Made by a program: the position numbers and the translations under genes. DNA of 64,000 bases from Helicostylum pulchrum (taxonomy: Eukaryota > Mucoromycota > Mucoromycetes > Mucorales > Mucoraceae). Position 1 is the stretch's first letter, and every line of letters begins with the position of its first letter. Below the pieces are notes generated by a model. The model ran no database searches and was not told the DNA's origin. It saw only the letters and a program-made list of their open reading frames with translations. The stretch spans positions 62,001-126,000 of the forward strand of contig JAIXMO010000046.1 in assembly GCA_025677825.1 (NCBI GenBank), given 5' to 3'. Shown one piece after another: positions 23,518 to 34,680 of the stretch.

Positions 23518-26500
23518 TTATTGTAATTTTTGGTTTAATTGTTCTTTTGTTTTTTTATATACACGATATTGACGAAGCTAATGCAAAAAAAGGGGTAGTA
23601 CGTTTTAGTAATGACAGGTGGGTTGTGTATAAAAAAAATAAAAATAAAAAAAAGTAAACTTACCCCTGGATTGTGGATCAAAGTGTAAGCTAAAAACCAA
23701 CGAGTTCTTGCTCTCTTTGATGCATTTAAGTCGTTTGTGTTGGTTCTTGATTCGTCTTCTTTTTCATTTGAAGCGTGCTCTATCATCGTTTCATTTGAAT
23801 CGTTCATCTTGCTGTTGGCCGTTGCAATATCAAAGTTTAACCTTGTATTGCTTTCTACAATTGTTTCTTTTCTATCTTCCTCTTTCATACCAACTGTATA
23901 TATATCAGCATTTGTGTCGCTTTTGATCAAACTACCGTTTGAATTATTCAATTTTGCATCTTCAAAACGAACATTTGTTTCCAGATCTTTCATAAGCTTC
24001 CTACTATGAGATCGACATAAACACCCAGTCGGCATGACTGCTAGTTTTTCGCTTAGAATACACTCTACAAATGTTAATACGATGGGATTGTTATACTCGT
24101 GTTCAGCCAAGAGCTAAATAGTAAATAAATAATCGGGAGTGTTAATAATATGCAGTACATGAATGTTAGTCTCTCTTTTTTTTTTACCATGCCACAATAA
24201 GCAGTGAACCCTAAAAAGAAAAAAGTGTGTATGATCAATATATGCATTATGTTAGTATCAGTATATGATCCACTATACCTCCATCCCCCCGACGTACACT
24301 CCAAGTCTCTGCATTACAATCAACGCGAACACTAAATAAAGGGTACCGTAAAATCAATTTCAATGTACGGATAATATACGAGGTCAAAGCACGTGTCATG
24401 GAAGTCAACATCATAAAATACCAGTAATGCAAAAACGGAGCTCGATGTTGAATACTGAATCGGGTACGGCTTTCTACAAAGATAAGATTGGTAATGATTT
24501 TTTGAAGCAGTTGAACTATAAATGCAATAAAGAAACTTGCAAAGAATACACCGTAGCCTACTTTGTGGAATAAAGCCTCTCGAAATCGGTCCATTTGAAT
24601 TAGCACGGTAATAAATGTACCGATCAAGGATATTTCTACCATAAAGTAGAGTGTACCGGTAAAACCTAGTAGACGGTTTGGTATAAGTATATGTATATAG
24701 TTGGTTTGAAAAGAATGAAGCAAACTTACCGAATCCTATTACTACACCTAAAAATCGAATAGCATCATCTAAATCAATACTGGAAAGAAAAAAAGCTTTC
24801 AGTAAGTAAATGTATGTGTTAAAGGTATATTTATTTTACCCATTATTTTTTTTTCCTTTGAATAGAAAGTAATCCCCTTTTCTGAGACGAAGAATGTCTT
24901 TTGTAAATCTTCGAATAATACCGAGCGAGTAAATCATGCACACTATATTTGAAGTAAATGAGTAAATCTCGATGTTTATATATATATATATATTATTTAC
25001 GTCCTCCTGCTCCAAGCGTAGCTATATAAACAGCAACTTGCATCAGAAAAAAAGTATCTATAGCAAACCCCATAGGTTCGGGATGAAATTGGAACTGAGA
25101 AAGGTATGGCGACCAACTACATATATGACGAGGAATAACTCCACCAACGCCAATAAGCTGAGTAAGTAATAATGGAATCTGAAAAAAAAAAGGTAGGTTA
25201 ACATCGAGTTCAGTACTGGTTATGTACATTAACTTACCAGTTGTCCTATACAGTAAAGCAAAAGAGTCAAAGATGTTTTGATAGCAAAAGGAATCCTATG
25301 TTTGGTTGGTCAGAAAAAAAAACAGATTACTTTTTCCTTCTTAATTTTTACCTGATATGTTGATGAAAACCAAATAGTGTTCTGTAGTGCTTTTTCAAGG
25401 TGGCTTGGTCTTTGAGAGATGATAGATTAATTTTATTGATATTATACCAAAAGCTTTTGTCCTATATACAAACGATTGGATTGGTTAGCATATATATATA
25501 TTCAAATATTAAATTATTTCTCACCTGATCGTCTTCCTTTTTTAATTTGATTAATTCCTTAACATATGTTTCTTCGATATCTTCTACTTCCAAAAACTCA
25601 ACATTACACATAACGCAAGACTGAAAGGTAATAAATCGCGTAACAAAGAAAACCAATACAATCGAATATGCAATTAAAGTTGGGACAGCAGCCAACAGAT
25701 TAATCACAAGAAATGACAAGTTTCTCGCAAACGTAATACCATAAGAAGGAAGATCAAGTGCTAAACGAAGTCCAAATAAAGTACATGTGGTAAACGCTCC
25801 AAATAAATTAGCTATTCTTGATTTATAACTGGCATGATAACACAAAAACACCTAGTAAAAAAAATTAGTATCATGTGCCTATAATTAATTGAATCACAAT
25901 TTCTTTACTGGATAAAAATATACGGCGTAGAGGAAAAAGGAGAGAAAGAGTTCTGATTTGTATCAGTGATAATGTTTTTTTTTTTAAAAAAAAAAGGCCT
26001 TTTAATGCGATTATCACTTACCAACTATCTTGGCGGCTCTTGGAAGCCATTCGTGAAAGATACTTGATTGAGAATTGATCAAATTCCATGCTTGATTTAA
26101 AATAAAGGAGCCTATACCGTAAAAAAAAATTGAGATTAGTAAAAGTGTAAGGTGATATCTTCACAACATACCCAACATAATAATAATACACATTAAAACT
26201 TTGTGAGAAGGTGTTCTGCATAAAAATTTGATAGGTCTACCAAAAAAAGAAGAAGAAAAATCAGTTCATAATGGGGTTGATTTTGTTTGTGTTCATCTTA
26301 CGGTGGAAAAGTAAAATTAGATATCATAGTCATGATACCAAAAATGATGGGAATCATAATAAAATTGGCCAATGAGAGATACTGTAACATTGTAGCTACT
26401 TGAGAACATACTTGTACTAAAGTAGAGAATGGAGCGTAAACATAAAGTCCAGCATAAATGTATGAAAAGCACATGGGATCAGCTCTAGAACCATAAAATT

Positions 26501-27476
26501 GAATCAGCTATAAATTACATGTTAATCAAACATCTATTGTCTGGTTTACTTTTTATGAAACTTACAACTCGACGAGTATATCGAGGTATAGTAACATCAG
26601 GTATTAGCGACTTATTTCGTAAAAGACCAGTAGAGTAATTCCCAATCAACTTGTCTTGGTAGTCAAAATAGTGATGTTTTACAATCATGGCTCTATCAAA
26701 AGAAATGATTTCGAAAAAAATAGATTGTTTATCGGGATGATGAATGGAAGGTATAATAGTCAAGTTCTAAAAAGGGGGTTTGTTTTTTAACGTCTATTAA
26801 TAAGATACAATATAAAAAAAAATTACCATTGCATGATCATCTACGAACTTTTTCATGTACCAACCAGTTACTGTTATGTTTTGCATTAATGGTAAATTAG
26901 AAATAGCAACGATCTTATTTCCTGTTTGAGAATAAGTACTTCCATCATCTTGGAATAAAAATCCACTTTCTTTGTATCTACTTGGAGCGCAACATCCGCC
27001 GACTGTAATCAAGTTAGGTTGAGCTGTATATAACTATCCTTTTAAAATTTTACCTAAGGCAACTGATACTGTGGCTGCAGTCATTGAAACATTTACTAAT
27101 GATAATAAATAACTAATTATTATTATTATTTCAAAGTACTCTATCGCCAAATTCATTTACCAGTCTGCTGAGGATAGTACGTCCAGTCTCCTGTATTCAA
27201 CGTACGCCATCCAACAGATGAATTCATTTGGTTAATTTGCTGACATACACCGTCTTCAAACATATTATGCTTTCTATAAAATTTATAAGTATATTATCAC
27301 TTAACTACATTATATATATTACCCGTTTAATGTTTCCCAGCATTGAGTGGAGAATGCAACTATTTATAATGAAAAGTAAGACATAGTTCTTATGCATATC
27401 GAATCATTTACGTACCACCATTGATTCCTCTTAAGCATATAGTTAAAACTATAATGTAATTAAGTAAAAGAATCAT
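23518..27476 (-). CDS. Large polytopic membrane protein, possibly RBP-receptor/STRA6-like
   Basis: Twenty exons assembled in consistent phase: 27416-27476, 27323-27359, 27161-27273, 27054-27095, 26827-27023, 26566-26766, 26302-26507, 26172-26236, 26022-26111, 25909-25952, 25525-25851, 25352-25461, 25238-25295, 25001-25178, 24840-24942, 24730-24779, 24279-24665, 24188-24210, 23664-24113 and 23518-23577, giving 933 residues. An N-terminal signal peptide (MILLLNYIIVLTICLRG) precedes an extracellular, Cys-containing region of about 270 residues with several N-x-S/T sites. About nine to ten hydrophobic helices and a long polar cytoplasmic tail follow. The block after the last helix (GGFTAYCGMLLAEHEYNNPI) resembles, from memory, the C-terminal conserved segment of STRA6-type retinol-binding-protein receptors in fungi. 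That family call is weak. The gene structure itself is well supported. Confidence 0.6.
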
Positions 27477-27626
27477 TTTATAATATTCGTTCCATTTTTT
27501 TTATTTTATTTTTTACTACCTTTTATATACTTTTTGACCGATGAAATAAGAGAAACTGATATAAATCAAAGCAAAAGGGAGTTTTAAAAATAACTTTTTG
27601 ACCCTTTTTGTTTTTTTGTTACAACT
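27477..27626. promoter_or_regulatory. Divergent promoter between the polytopic protein and CSN1 genes
   Basis: Only 150 bp separate the two start codons (27476 minus, 27627 plus). The interval has a TTTTATATAC stretch near 27523 and T-rich tracts. Shared or overlapping promoter elements are inferred from spacing alone. Confidence 0.5.
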
Positions 27627-29178
27627 ATGGCAGAGACACGCGTAGCGCTCCCAGAAGATTTCGACTTTGAGACATACATAAATAGTTATGAAGGTAAAAA
27701 AAAAGAAAAGAAAGAAAGAATACTAACTTCTTGACTGACAACACTGAATATTCATCTTTTTTATATTTAGGACATACAAGAATTGCAAGAAGTATTTTTA
27801 TAGCTAAACATTGTGATGCACTTGCCATTGAAGCGTACAAGACAGCTTTGAATGACATTAAAGAAAATACGGCTAATGTCAGCAAATATAATACTGTTTT
27901 GGAACGTTTAAATGCAGTTTTACGAAGCCAAGGTCAACCTACTTTACCTATCGATCAAGATTGGATTACGAAAACGCAGAATCAAAATAAGACGACTTTG
28001 GATAGTTTAGATAATGAACTTAAAGCAGCAAAAGCCTCTCTTGTCAAAGAAAATATTAGAGTAAGGATATATAAATATATATGTGTATAGCTGTAAGTAA
28101 AAGAAACTGTATCTAAAATATATATACATATTATTGTAGGCTGTTCTTACAAAGTTGGGTGATTATTATTATAAGAAGGGTGAACTTCCTACAGCTATGA
28201 AGAATTATATCCGTACTCGAGATTATTGTAACTCAAGTCAAAATATACTTGATATGTGTTTCAATACAATCAAGGTAAAAAAGAAAAATAGGGGTAGAAT
28301 ATTAGTTTATTTATTATAATAATGATCATATATAGGTTTACTTGGATGATTGTAACTTCTCTCATGTTGTTCAAACATATATCACTCGCGCAGAATCAGT
28401 ACCTTACATACCTGATAAAGTCCACAACATGTCCAAGTTAAAATGTTGTCAGGCATTATCTTTATTAGGTGGAGCGGATTACCCACAAAGATATAGTTTA
28501 GTAGCAAACGCTTTAACAGAGGTTTCATTTGAATCAGTGAATTATTTCAATGTTGTCATGTCGGCCAACGATGTAGCTATCTATGGTGGATTATGTGCGC
28601 TTGTATCAATGGATAGACGTCAATTGCAAACCCAAGTATTAAATAATACAAACTTTAAGAGCTTTTTAGCGTTAGAACCTTCATTGAATGAATTGATTGA
28701 ATCGTTTTATAAATCAAAGTACACACGATGCTTTCAGTTATTGGATAAATACAGTCAGTTATTGAAATTCGATATGTATCTGGAACCTCATTTAGATACA
28801 TTGATTCAACTTGTACGTGAGAAAGCCATGATTCAATACTGTATTCCTTATTCTATTGTTGATATGCGTAAAATGGCAGCTTCTTTTAATCTATCTGTAG
28901 ATGATTTAGAAAATGATTTAGCCGGTTTAATTGGTAAAAAGAGAAAGATCGATGCTCGTATTGATAGTCATAAAAAGGTATACTTTTGTTTAGGTTTATG
29001 TAACGTAGCTATGTCTCTAAATTACCTGTACATTTTTTAGATTTTATGTACGAAAAAGAAAGAAAAGAGAAATGAAGCCTTTGAACGTTCTTTATTGGCC
29101 GGAAAAGACTATGAGAAGGCATCCAAAGCTCTTTTATTACGATTGAATATGGTAAAGAGCGATTTGATTGTCAAATAA
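27627..29178 (+). CDS. CSN1: COP9 signalosome subunit 1 (CSN1/GPS1)
   Basis: Exons 27627-27693, 27771-28060, 28140-28274, 28336-28977 and 29041-29178 encode 423 residues. The N-terminal half is a TPR-like helical repeat (GHTRIARSIFIAKHC, LTKLGDYYYKKGELPTAMKN, YIRTRDYC), as in CSN1 and the proteasome-lid paralogue Rpn7. The PCI domain follows (FLALEPSLNELIESFYKSKY, YLEPHLDTLIQLVREKAM, then the winged-helix MAASFNLSVDDLENDLAGLI). YIRTRDYC and FKSFLALEP fit CSN1 better than Rpn7. The signalosome removes Nedd8 from cullins; the F-box gene at 8-9.8 kb belongs to the same broad pathway, but there is no sign that the two are linked functionally. The C-terminal tail is short and Lys-rich. Confidence 0.9.
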
Positions 29179-29599
29179 ATAAAAATAAAATCACGGGATT
29201 TTTGGTCAAGTTTCAGGTGCTACGATAGGGACAGGTTACTTTTTTTTTTGGGGACAAATAAAATAAACTCTTAAGACAAAATGATTTTTTGCTTCGGACA
29301 AACTACGTAAAACAAAAATGATGTGTAGGGATAACATCTACCTTAAGCCTAATTCTTTGTTCACGCAGATTTTTTTAAATTTGGTTTGCTTAGTTTGTTT
29401 TTTCAGATAAAACTGTTTTAGGCATACTTTGGAAATACACAGAGCGTTTCAATAAGACTACGGCTTTGGGGTTCAGTCAATGGCCGAGGAAACAAAATAT
29501 CGACTTCTTAAATCCGGGCCCTAAGCGAAAAGTATTAAAGAGTCAAGAATCTAAAACAGTAAAGATAAGAGTCAGGACTTTCAGCGTGTTAGATACATC

Positions 29600-30080
29600 T
29601 TTGATAAAAGAAATTAAAAACCAACTTGTGTGTGTTTTTTGAGGTTATTTTGCAATTACTCCAGATCCAATTTGACTTTGTGAAAAAATTGGATAGTACA
29701 GTACTCTTTTATTAAAATTTTATTGTTATTAACTAAAAAATTGCAGAGCTATATATTAGAATACCACATAACAAAGCGTTTAAAAGCTACTAAAAAGTAT
29801 CTTTATGTTCACTTTATTTAGTTTATACCGCATCCCTTTCCAATCTTTCATAACACAGTAACCATCTGTATTTAATTATCCTAGTTAATTTTCTAAAGAT
29901 TCACTGCTAATACACACTCCATTCAGGTCTAATCATTTTGTTAGATTTATTTCATTCTCTTCTACACATAAGCTTAATTATTATCTCTTTGTTCTATGCG
30001 CAACATCGATTGATAATACACTGTTAAAAACTACATAGATACTTTTATAAAGTATCCTCATAAACCAAATAAACACGTCT
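29600..30080 (+). repeat. Dispersed repeat, most complete copy
   Basis: Contains segments found separately elsewhere: a GAGGTTATTTTGCAATTACT region (about 29641-29660) like 6850-6870, ATTAGAATACCACATAACAA (29755-29774) like 10151-10170, and TTCTAAAGATTCACTGCT (29891-29908) like 7635-7652. The order suggests one parent element broken into pieces. Confidence 0.65.
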
Positions 30081-30589
30081 CAAATTAGTTAAAAAATTCC
30101 TTTTTATTATCACTTATAAGGTATTGTAGCGTTTTTATTTGGGTAAGTAACGATATAAAATGAACACTCCAATTATGGTTCAAAAGCTATTTTATCCAAT
30201 ATGATGTAGAATGTATCACCTAGTACATTTCAATACGCAAACTATCGCCAAAATTCAGTATTGATATCACCATCCATAATAGGATTTACCAATACGCTTG
30301 TCATTTTCTTTTTGGTTTCTTTGTCGCCTAAATGTTTTCGCTTTAGTTCCTTTGTTGTCTGATTTATCCGAAAAAGGGTACCATAAGTACGTATATTCTA
30401 ATATAAATGTATAAAATGAGTATATATACTAGTGTGAAAAATAGTAATAGGACAGTGCTCACGGTACCAATTTGCGTATGTAAAGGGTTCCTAATAAAAA
30501 TAATAATAATTTTCGTAAAATATTTAAACTTGATATAGGTATTGTTACACCTAAATTAACTTCCCTGATTCTTATCATACAAACTTGAG

Positions 30590-30960
30590 TCAAAAGTATA
30601 AATACCTCTCTTTCCTTTTCTTTCAAATAAACTTAACTTACGTAGACTTAAAACATCTTAGTGTTCACTTATTTGGTTTTTTTATATCCCTTTATTTTAT
30701 CTTTCATCGCTTGGCTGCCATCTGTATTAAATTACATTTCCTAATCATCTTTCCAAAGATTCATTGTTGATATACACTCCAAAGTGTCCTAAACTATCTA
30801 AGCTTTTACTTTATACGATTTATTGCATTACCCTCTCTATCACTTTGTCTGATTATCCCCTTGTTTTAATAACATTGTTTGATAATCCCTTTGTGAAGGC
30901 TAGACGTCCTAATACCGTTTCGCCTTAAACTAAATAAATAAGTTACATAACTAGTTGACA
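30590..30960 (+). repeat. Dispersed repeat, diverged copy
   Basis: Matches 29800-30060 in the same order: a TTGG...CTTTATT block, GCCATCTGTATTAAATTA (about 30717-30734), then TTCCAAAGATTCATTG (30751-30766), TATACACTCC and a CCTTGTTTTAATAACATTG block that also matches 7753-7771. Confidence 0.6.
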
Positions 30961-32261
30961 ACTATATAGTCTGGTGCTCACTTTAATCTGAACTCTTATT
31001 GTAATTAACTTTGTGTTTTATTATAATATCCTTCCCAAAATCTACACTTCTAAATTTATTCCCGAATTGTATCAATATATGAAAACTAACTACCCTTTTT
31101 AAGTATGAAACTGATACTTCCCTATTCTTTTTCATTTTGCTTGATACAGAGATATACTTGCCAGTTAATTATGAGAAAGGAAGTTTTTTTTTTGATTTTT
31201 TTTTTTTTATAGGCTGTGGTTGACAACATTTTAGAATATCAGTTTTTTTTTTCTTTTGCCCAAGGTTTTTTAAATCATTATATAAGAAACTTGATATTAA
31301 ATGCATAATAATTAAAAACTTACATGGATTCATTATTATGAATCAGTTCGCCTGCTTCTTGATCCTTTGCTTTTATAACTGAACTAAAAGCACCACCATC
31401 TAAATTCATCATGGCTGTTTCGTAATGTTTTTTTACAGCATATTTTTGCTTGGAAATTATAAAAAATATAAACGTCGATTTATTTCATTTTATGATTCTC
31501 TTCTCTTTTATAAATCTTTTTTTTTATTATTATTAATCACAAACAGTCAGGTATATATTTTACTTTAAATAATAAAAACTTATAAGTTGTTCACTAGAAT
31601 GTACATCTTTCACAATTACGCCTCGATAAGTGTTATTTGTAAGTGAAATCATGTTAAAGCCAAACACTCATAAATATATACTTTTAGTTTTGGCATTGGT
31701 AAATAATTATATCATTGAACAAGTAAGTGTAATGTAACATCTTATCAGTATATATCATTTTCACTCTTAACAAAGTTTCCTTTCTTTATCATAGTGTATG
31801 TACTAATGCTATCAATCAAATATGAAGCTTCCCTGTACTGGATTTTTTATTTTATTTTTGCATTATTGAAACCTATTTTACGAAATTCCACGCCCTAACG
31901 CCCCGCGTATGCTAACCATATTTAGACTTTTGGTTCTAGGTTTTTATGAGATGAACATGACCGGGTGTGTAGAAATCAGAAAAGATAGAGAATAAGGGTT
32001 CACATATTGGAAAAGCTTCCTCTGTATGTAATATCAACGGGTAAATTAACGCCAAAGCGCATACTAATTGAAGGAAGCCATTCACCGTCAGGGGAAGAGA
32101 ACATATTATGTATGAATTAATATAAATACCACCAGTTAAAAAAGGGACAACATTTTTTTATGATTGTGCTTTCAACACCCTCTCTCAACAACTTACTTTT
32201 TAAAAGCCAGTTATCATGCTCTTTTTCGTTTTTTGTTTCTTAATTCTTTAAAAGATTGACA

Positions 32262-33860
32262 ATGAATCACTTGGCACCCGTTAACGCTGTAAATAAACTA
32301 GACTTGCAAAACTTTGTTTATGTGGCTAATTAATCGTACATAGGGACATCATTACGCTAACCTCGCTGAAGATTTCGAAGAACAAGAAAAGTGGCTAATG
32401 GCTGCTGAAGCACATTCCGACGCAGCAGGTAAGCATTTGGACAATGCTATTTCACCAGCTACTTATTATTATTATTATTATTATTGTTATTTTTGATGCA
32501 GCCAAGTTTGAAACTGCTTTGAATGATACGACCGATGAAGAAGTAAAGTTGAGTAATTGAGTTAGGTATAAGGTTTAACACAAAAAAAAATCGATATATA
32601 GGCTACCAAAACTCTACGACTCTTGACTTCAAATCATAAACGAAAAGCAAATGAATTAACCAGAAAATCACAAAGGGTAATAAATGCAGCAGCAAATCAA
32701 AGAATGCGTCAGATGGTAGGGAACACTCCTATGCCGCCCAATGGTCTTCGCCATGCTTTACCTGATAATAGACACTCAATGACTGGGAACTTATTGGTAT
32801 CAAGGTTAGCAAGAGGTGAATATGGTGAAGGGTCTCATCATAGAACAAGTGAAATTGGTGAATCGTATGCTTTGTTGTCCAATGTAAGTATATTTGTAAA
32901 ACATAGTCATGGCTTCGATGAATCATTGCTGATCAAAAAGGTACATATCGTATTTAGGAAGACCACGATGATGATCCATTTAATAAGTTTCTAGAGGCTG
33001 TAGAAGGTCTGGTGCAACAGTTATTCAACCCTGCTGTAGCATTTACATCTGCACCATTAAACGAAAATGACATTCCTGTACCCATCTTAACAACACCGAC
33101 GGAAGAAAAGATGCTAGAGGAAGAAACGCCTAATAATCTCGATGGCACGGGTATGATGGATTCTTATTATTTGGTACCTAGTCCCGATGGCTCCGATGAT
33201 GTTGAAAACTTTCGAAACCTTGTAAATAAAACTGAGTCTATATCAATAAAAAATAAACAAGAGAAAAGGTATAGGGTTATCTATATTAGGTTATAAAAAG
33301 AAAGGCTCAATATTAACACGTAAAAAAAAATATAGTTTACGACAACAACAACAGGAGGATATCAAATTGGAAAATGAAAAGCTTCGTGCACAGGTAGCTC
33401 AATTAAATAGACGGGTAAAATCATTACAAATGGTAAGTTAAAAAAATAGAATAGTAGTAGTTTCGAAACAATAAACCTAAAGGATGTACATATATAGACT
33501 GCCGAGGAAGGTAATATGCTCAAAAGTAGCGTGCTACAGTTTCGAAACGATGTTCATATACAGGCAAAGCGTATCATGCAGTCCCATCACGAATCCTCTA
33601 TGCGGTCTTCGGCGGCTGCGTTACTTGGACCCGGTAGTACTACAATTAGTAGTTCCATTCGGCACCCAGCTCTAGCTGGTAGTGGTCATGACCTTGCATC
33701 TCGTTTAAGAGAATTGGAAGCGGAAAATATAAAGTTAAGAACAGATCATGAAAATCAAAAGGTATCCATAAACAAATACTGTGAAAGATGGGAGATGCTT
33801 AAGGAAAACGCGAAGAAAAGAAGAGCTTCTGCTCCTATAGCAGAAGAAACTGAAAACTAG
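32262..33860 (+). CDS. MIT-domain/coiled-coil protein, Atg38/NRBF2-like
   Basis: Exons 32262-32288, 32344-32428, 32502-32542, 32602-32883, 32958-33268, 33336-33432 and 33498-33860 encode 401 residues. The N-terminal about 75 residues form a three-helix MIT-like unit (ANLAEDFEEQEKWLMAAEAH, DAAAKFETALNDTTDEEATK, TLRLLTSNHKRKANEL), like the N-terminus of NRBF2/Atg38. An acidic, disordered centre follows, then a coiled coil (LENEKLRAQVAQLNRRVKSL) and a second short coiled coil (LASRLRELEAENIKLR), and a basic end (KENAKKRRAS). In the known family, the MIT domain binds Atg14-Vps34 and the coiled coil dimerises, supporting the autophagy PI3-kinase complex. The assignment is by architecture; another MIT-coiled-coil protein is possible. 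Confidence 0.7.
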
Positions 33861-33977
33861 AAAAAAATAAATAAAATTAATCATATATATTCTAACTCTT
33901 ATTATGTTTCTTTTTTTTTTTTTTTGTCTTTTTGATATGGTTTGCAGCTGCCCGTGATGTTATAACACAAAAACAAA

Positions 33978-34330
33978 ATGTCATTTTCTTTAAAAAAGTC
34001 TTTCCGAATAATTTACAGTGCTCGCGATACCAATTTGCGTTTTACTGTAACATATTTTGCACTCTTCACATTATCAATTTATACTTTTGACTGTTCTGAT
34101 CCGAGGAAAGGTATCGAAAAGGTTGCATTTCATCTCTTAACCCTTTTTATCATTATTAAGCTACACCAACCTGTAATAAAATTTTATTTTTAGAGCTCAA
34201 AATTTATAAGTCCTTTGTGTATAATCCTAGTCGCAACAAATTGGATTCTAGGACATACATAGAAGAGGCGATAAAAGATTTAGTTAAATTGAGCTTCTTG
34301 CGTATTAATGATTATTTTTGTCCTGATTAA
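33978..34330 (+). CDS. Candidate small gene or remnant, 89 residues
   Basis: Exon 1 (33978-34110) and exon 2 (34194-34330) join in phase (AAAG|GTATCG ... TTTTTAG). The second half is strongly protein-like (KIYKSFVYNPSRNKLDSRTY, EEAIKDLVKLSFLRINDYFC). No family is recognised. Exon 1 overlaps a 26-bp motif (34015-34040) repeated at 30452-30477, so part of it may be a transposon terminus read by chance. The next candidate starts 11 bp after the stop, so the two could be fragments of one decayed gene. Confidence 0.35.
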
Positions 34331-34341
34331 TAATCAGCGTA

Positions 34342-34680
34342 ATGATTCAAGACGACTACTTCATGGAACCTTGGGATTTTCAGCTAATTTTATCTTTGAT
34401 AAACTATAATTGGTATGTACGTGTGTAATAGGGACGGTATTTTACTGAATCGAATCAATAACCAAAAATAAACTTGATGATTTTGTAAAAAAAAAAAAGG
34501 GGGGTTGGGTACGAAAATAATATAGCATCATTTTCTACTGTGCAACGAAAACGGCATAAAACTTGTCCTATAACGGATCGTCTTTGTTCAGCTGGAATAC
34601 AAGCTCATTTTTCTCTACACGTGTACAGACAAGATAGTCGACGAATAAAAACACATCGAACAAGAAGTAAAGGTTTGTAA
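34342..34680 (+). CDS. Candidate small basic protein, 83 residues
   Basis: Exon 1 (34342-34412, starting MIQDDYFMEPWDFQLILSL) joins in phase to exon 2 (34500-34680) across GTATGT...AAAAG. Exon 2 is basic (VQRKRHKTCP, YRQDSRRIKTHRTRSKG) and ends at TAA 34678-34680. The 3' splice site follows an A12 run. No family is recognised; a gene fragment or mobile-element remnant is possible. Confidence 0.35.

Larger units (their letters stand above)
29179..32261. other. 3-kb intergenic region rich in dispersed repeats
   Basis: Two adjacent copies of a dispersed repeat (29600-30080 and 30590-30960) dominate. A 26-bp motif at 30452-30477 recurs at 34015-34040. A possible small spliced minus-strand frame at 31311-31652 is discussed in the findings. 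No firm gene is supported. Confidence 0.55.

Noticed and set aside
23708..24009. Plus-strand Ser/Leu/Phe-rich frames
   Set aside because: Antisense shadows of exon 19 of the minus-strand polytopic membrane protein.
31650..31815. Plus-strand mini-frame starting MLKPNTHKYILLVLALVNNY with a clean GTAAGT...CATAG intron
   Set aside because: The spliced product stops after four more codons (27 residues); the better-looking downstream frame is out of phase.
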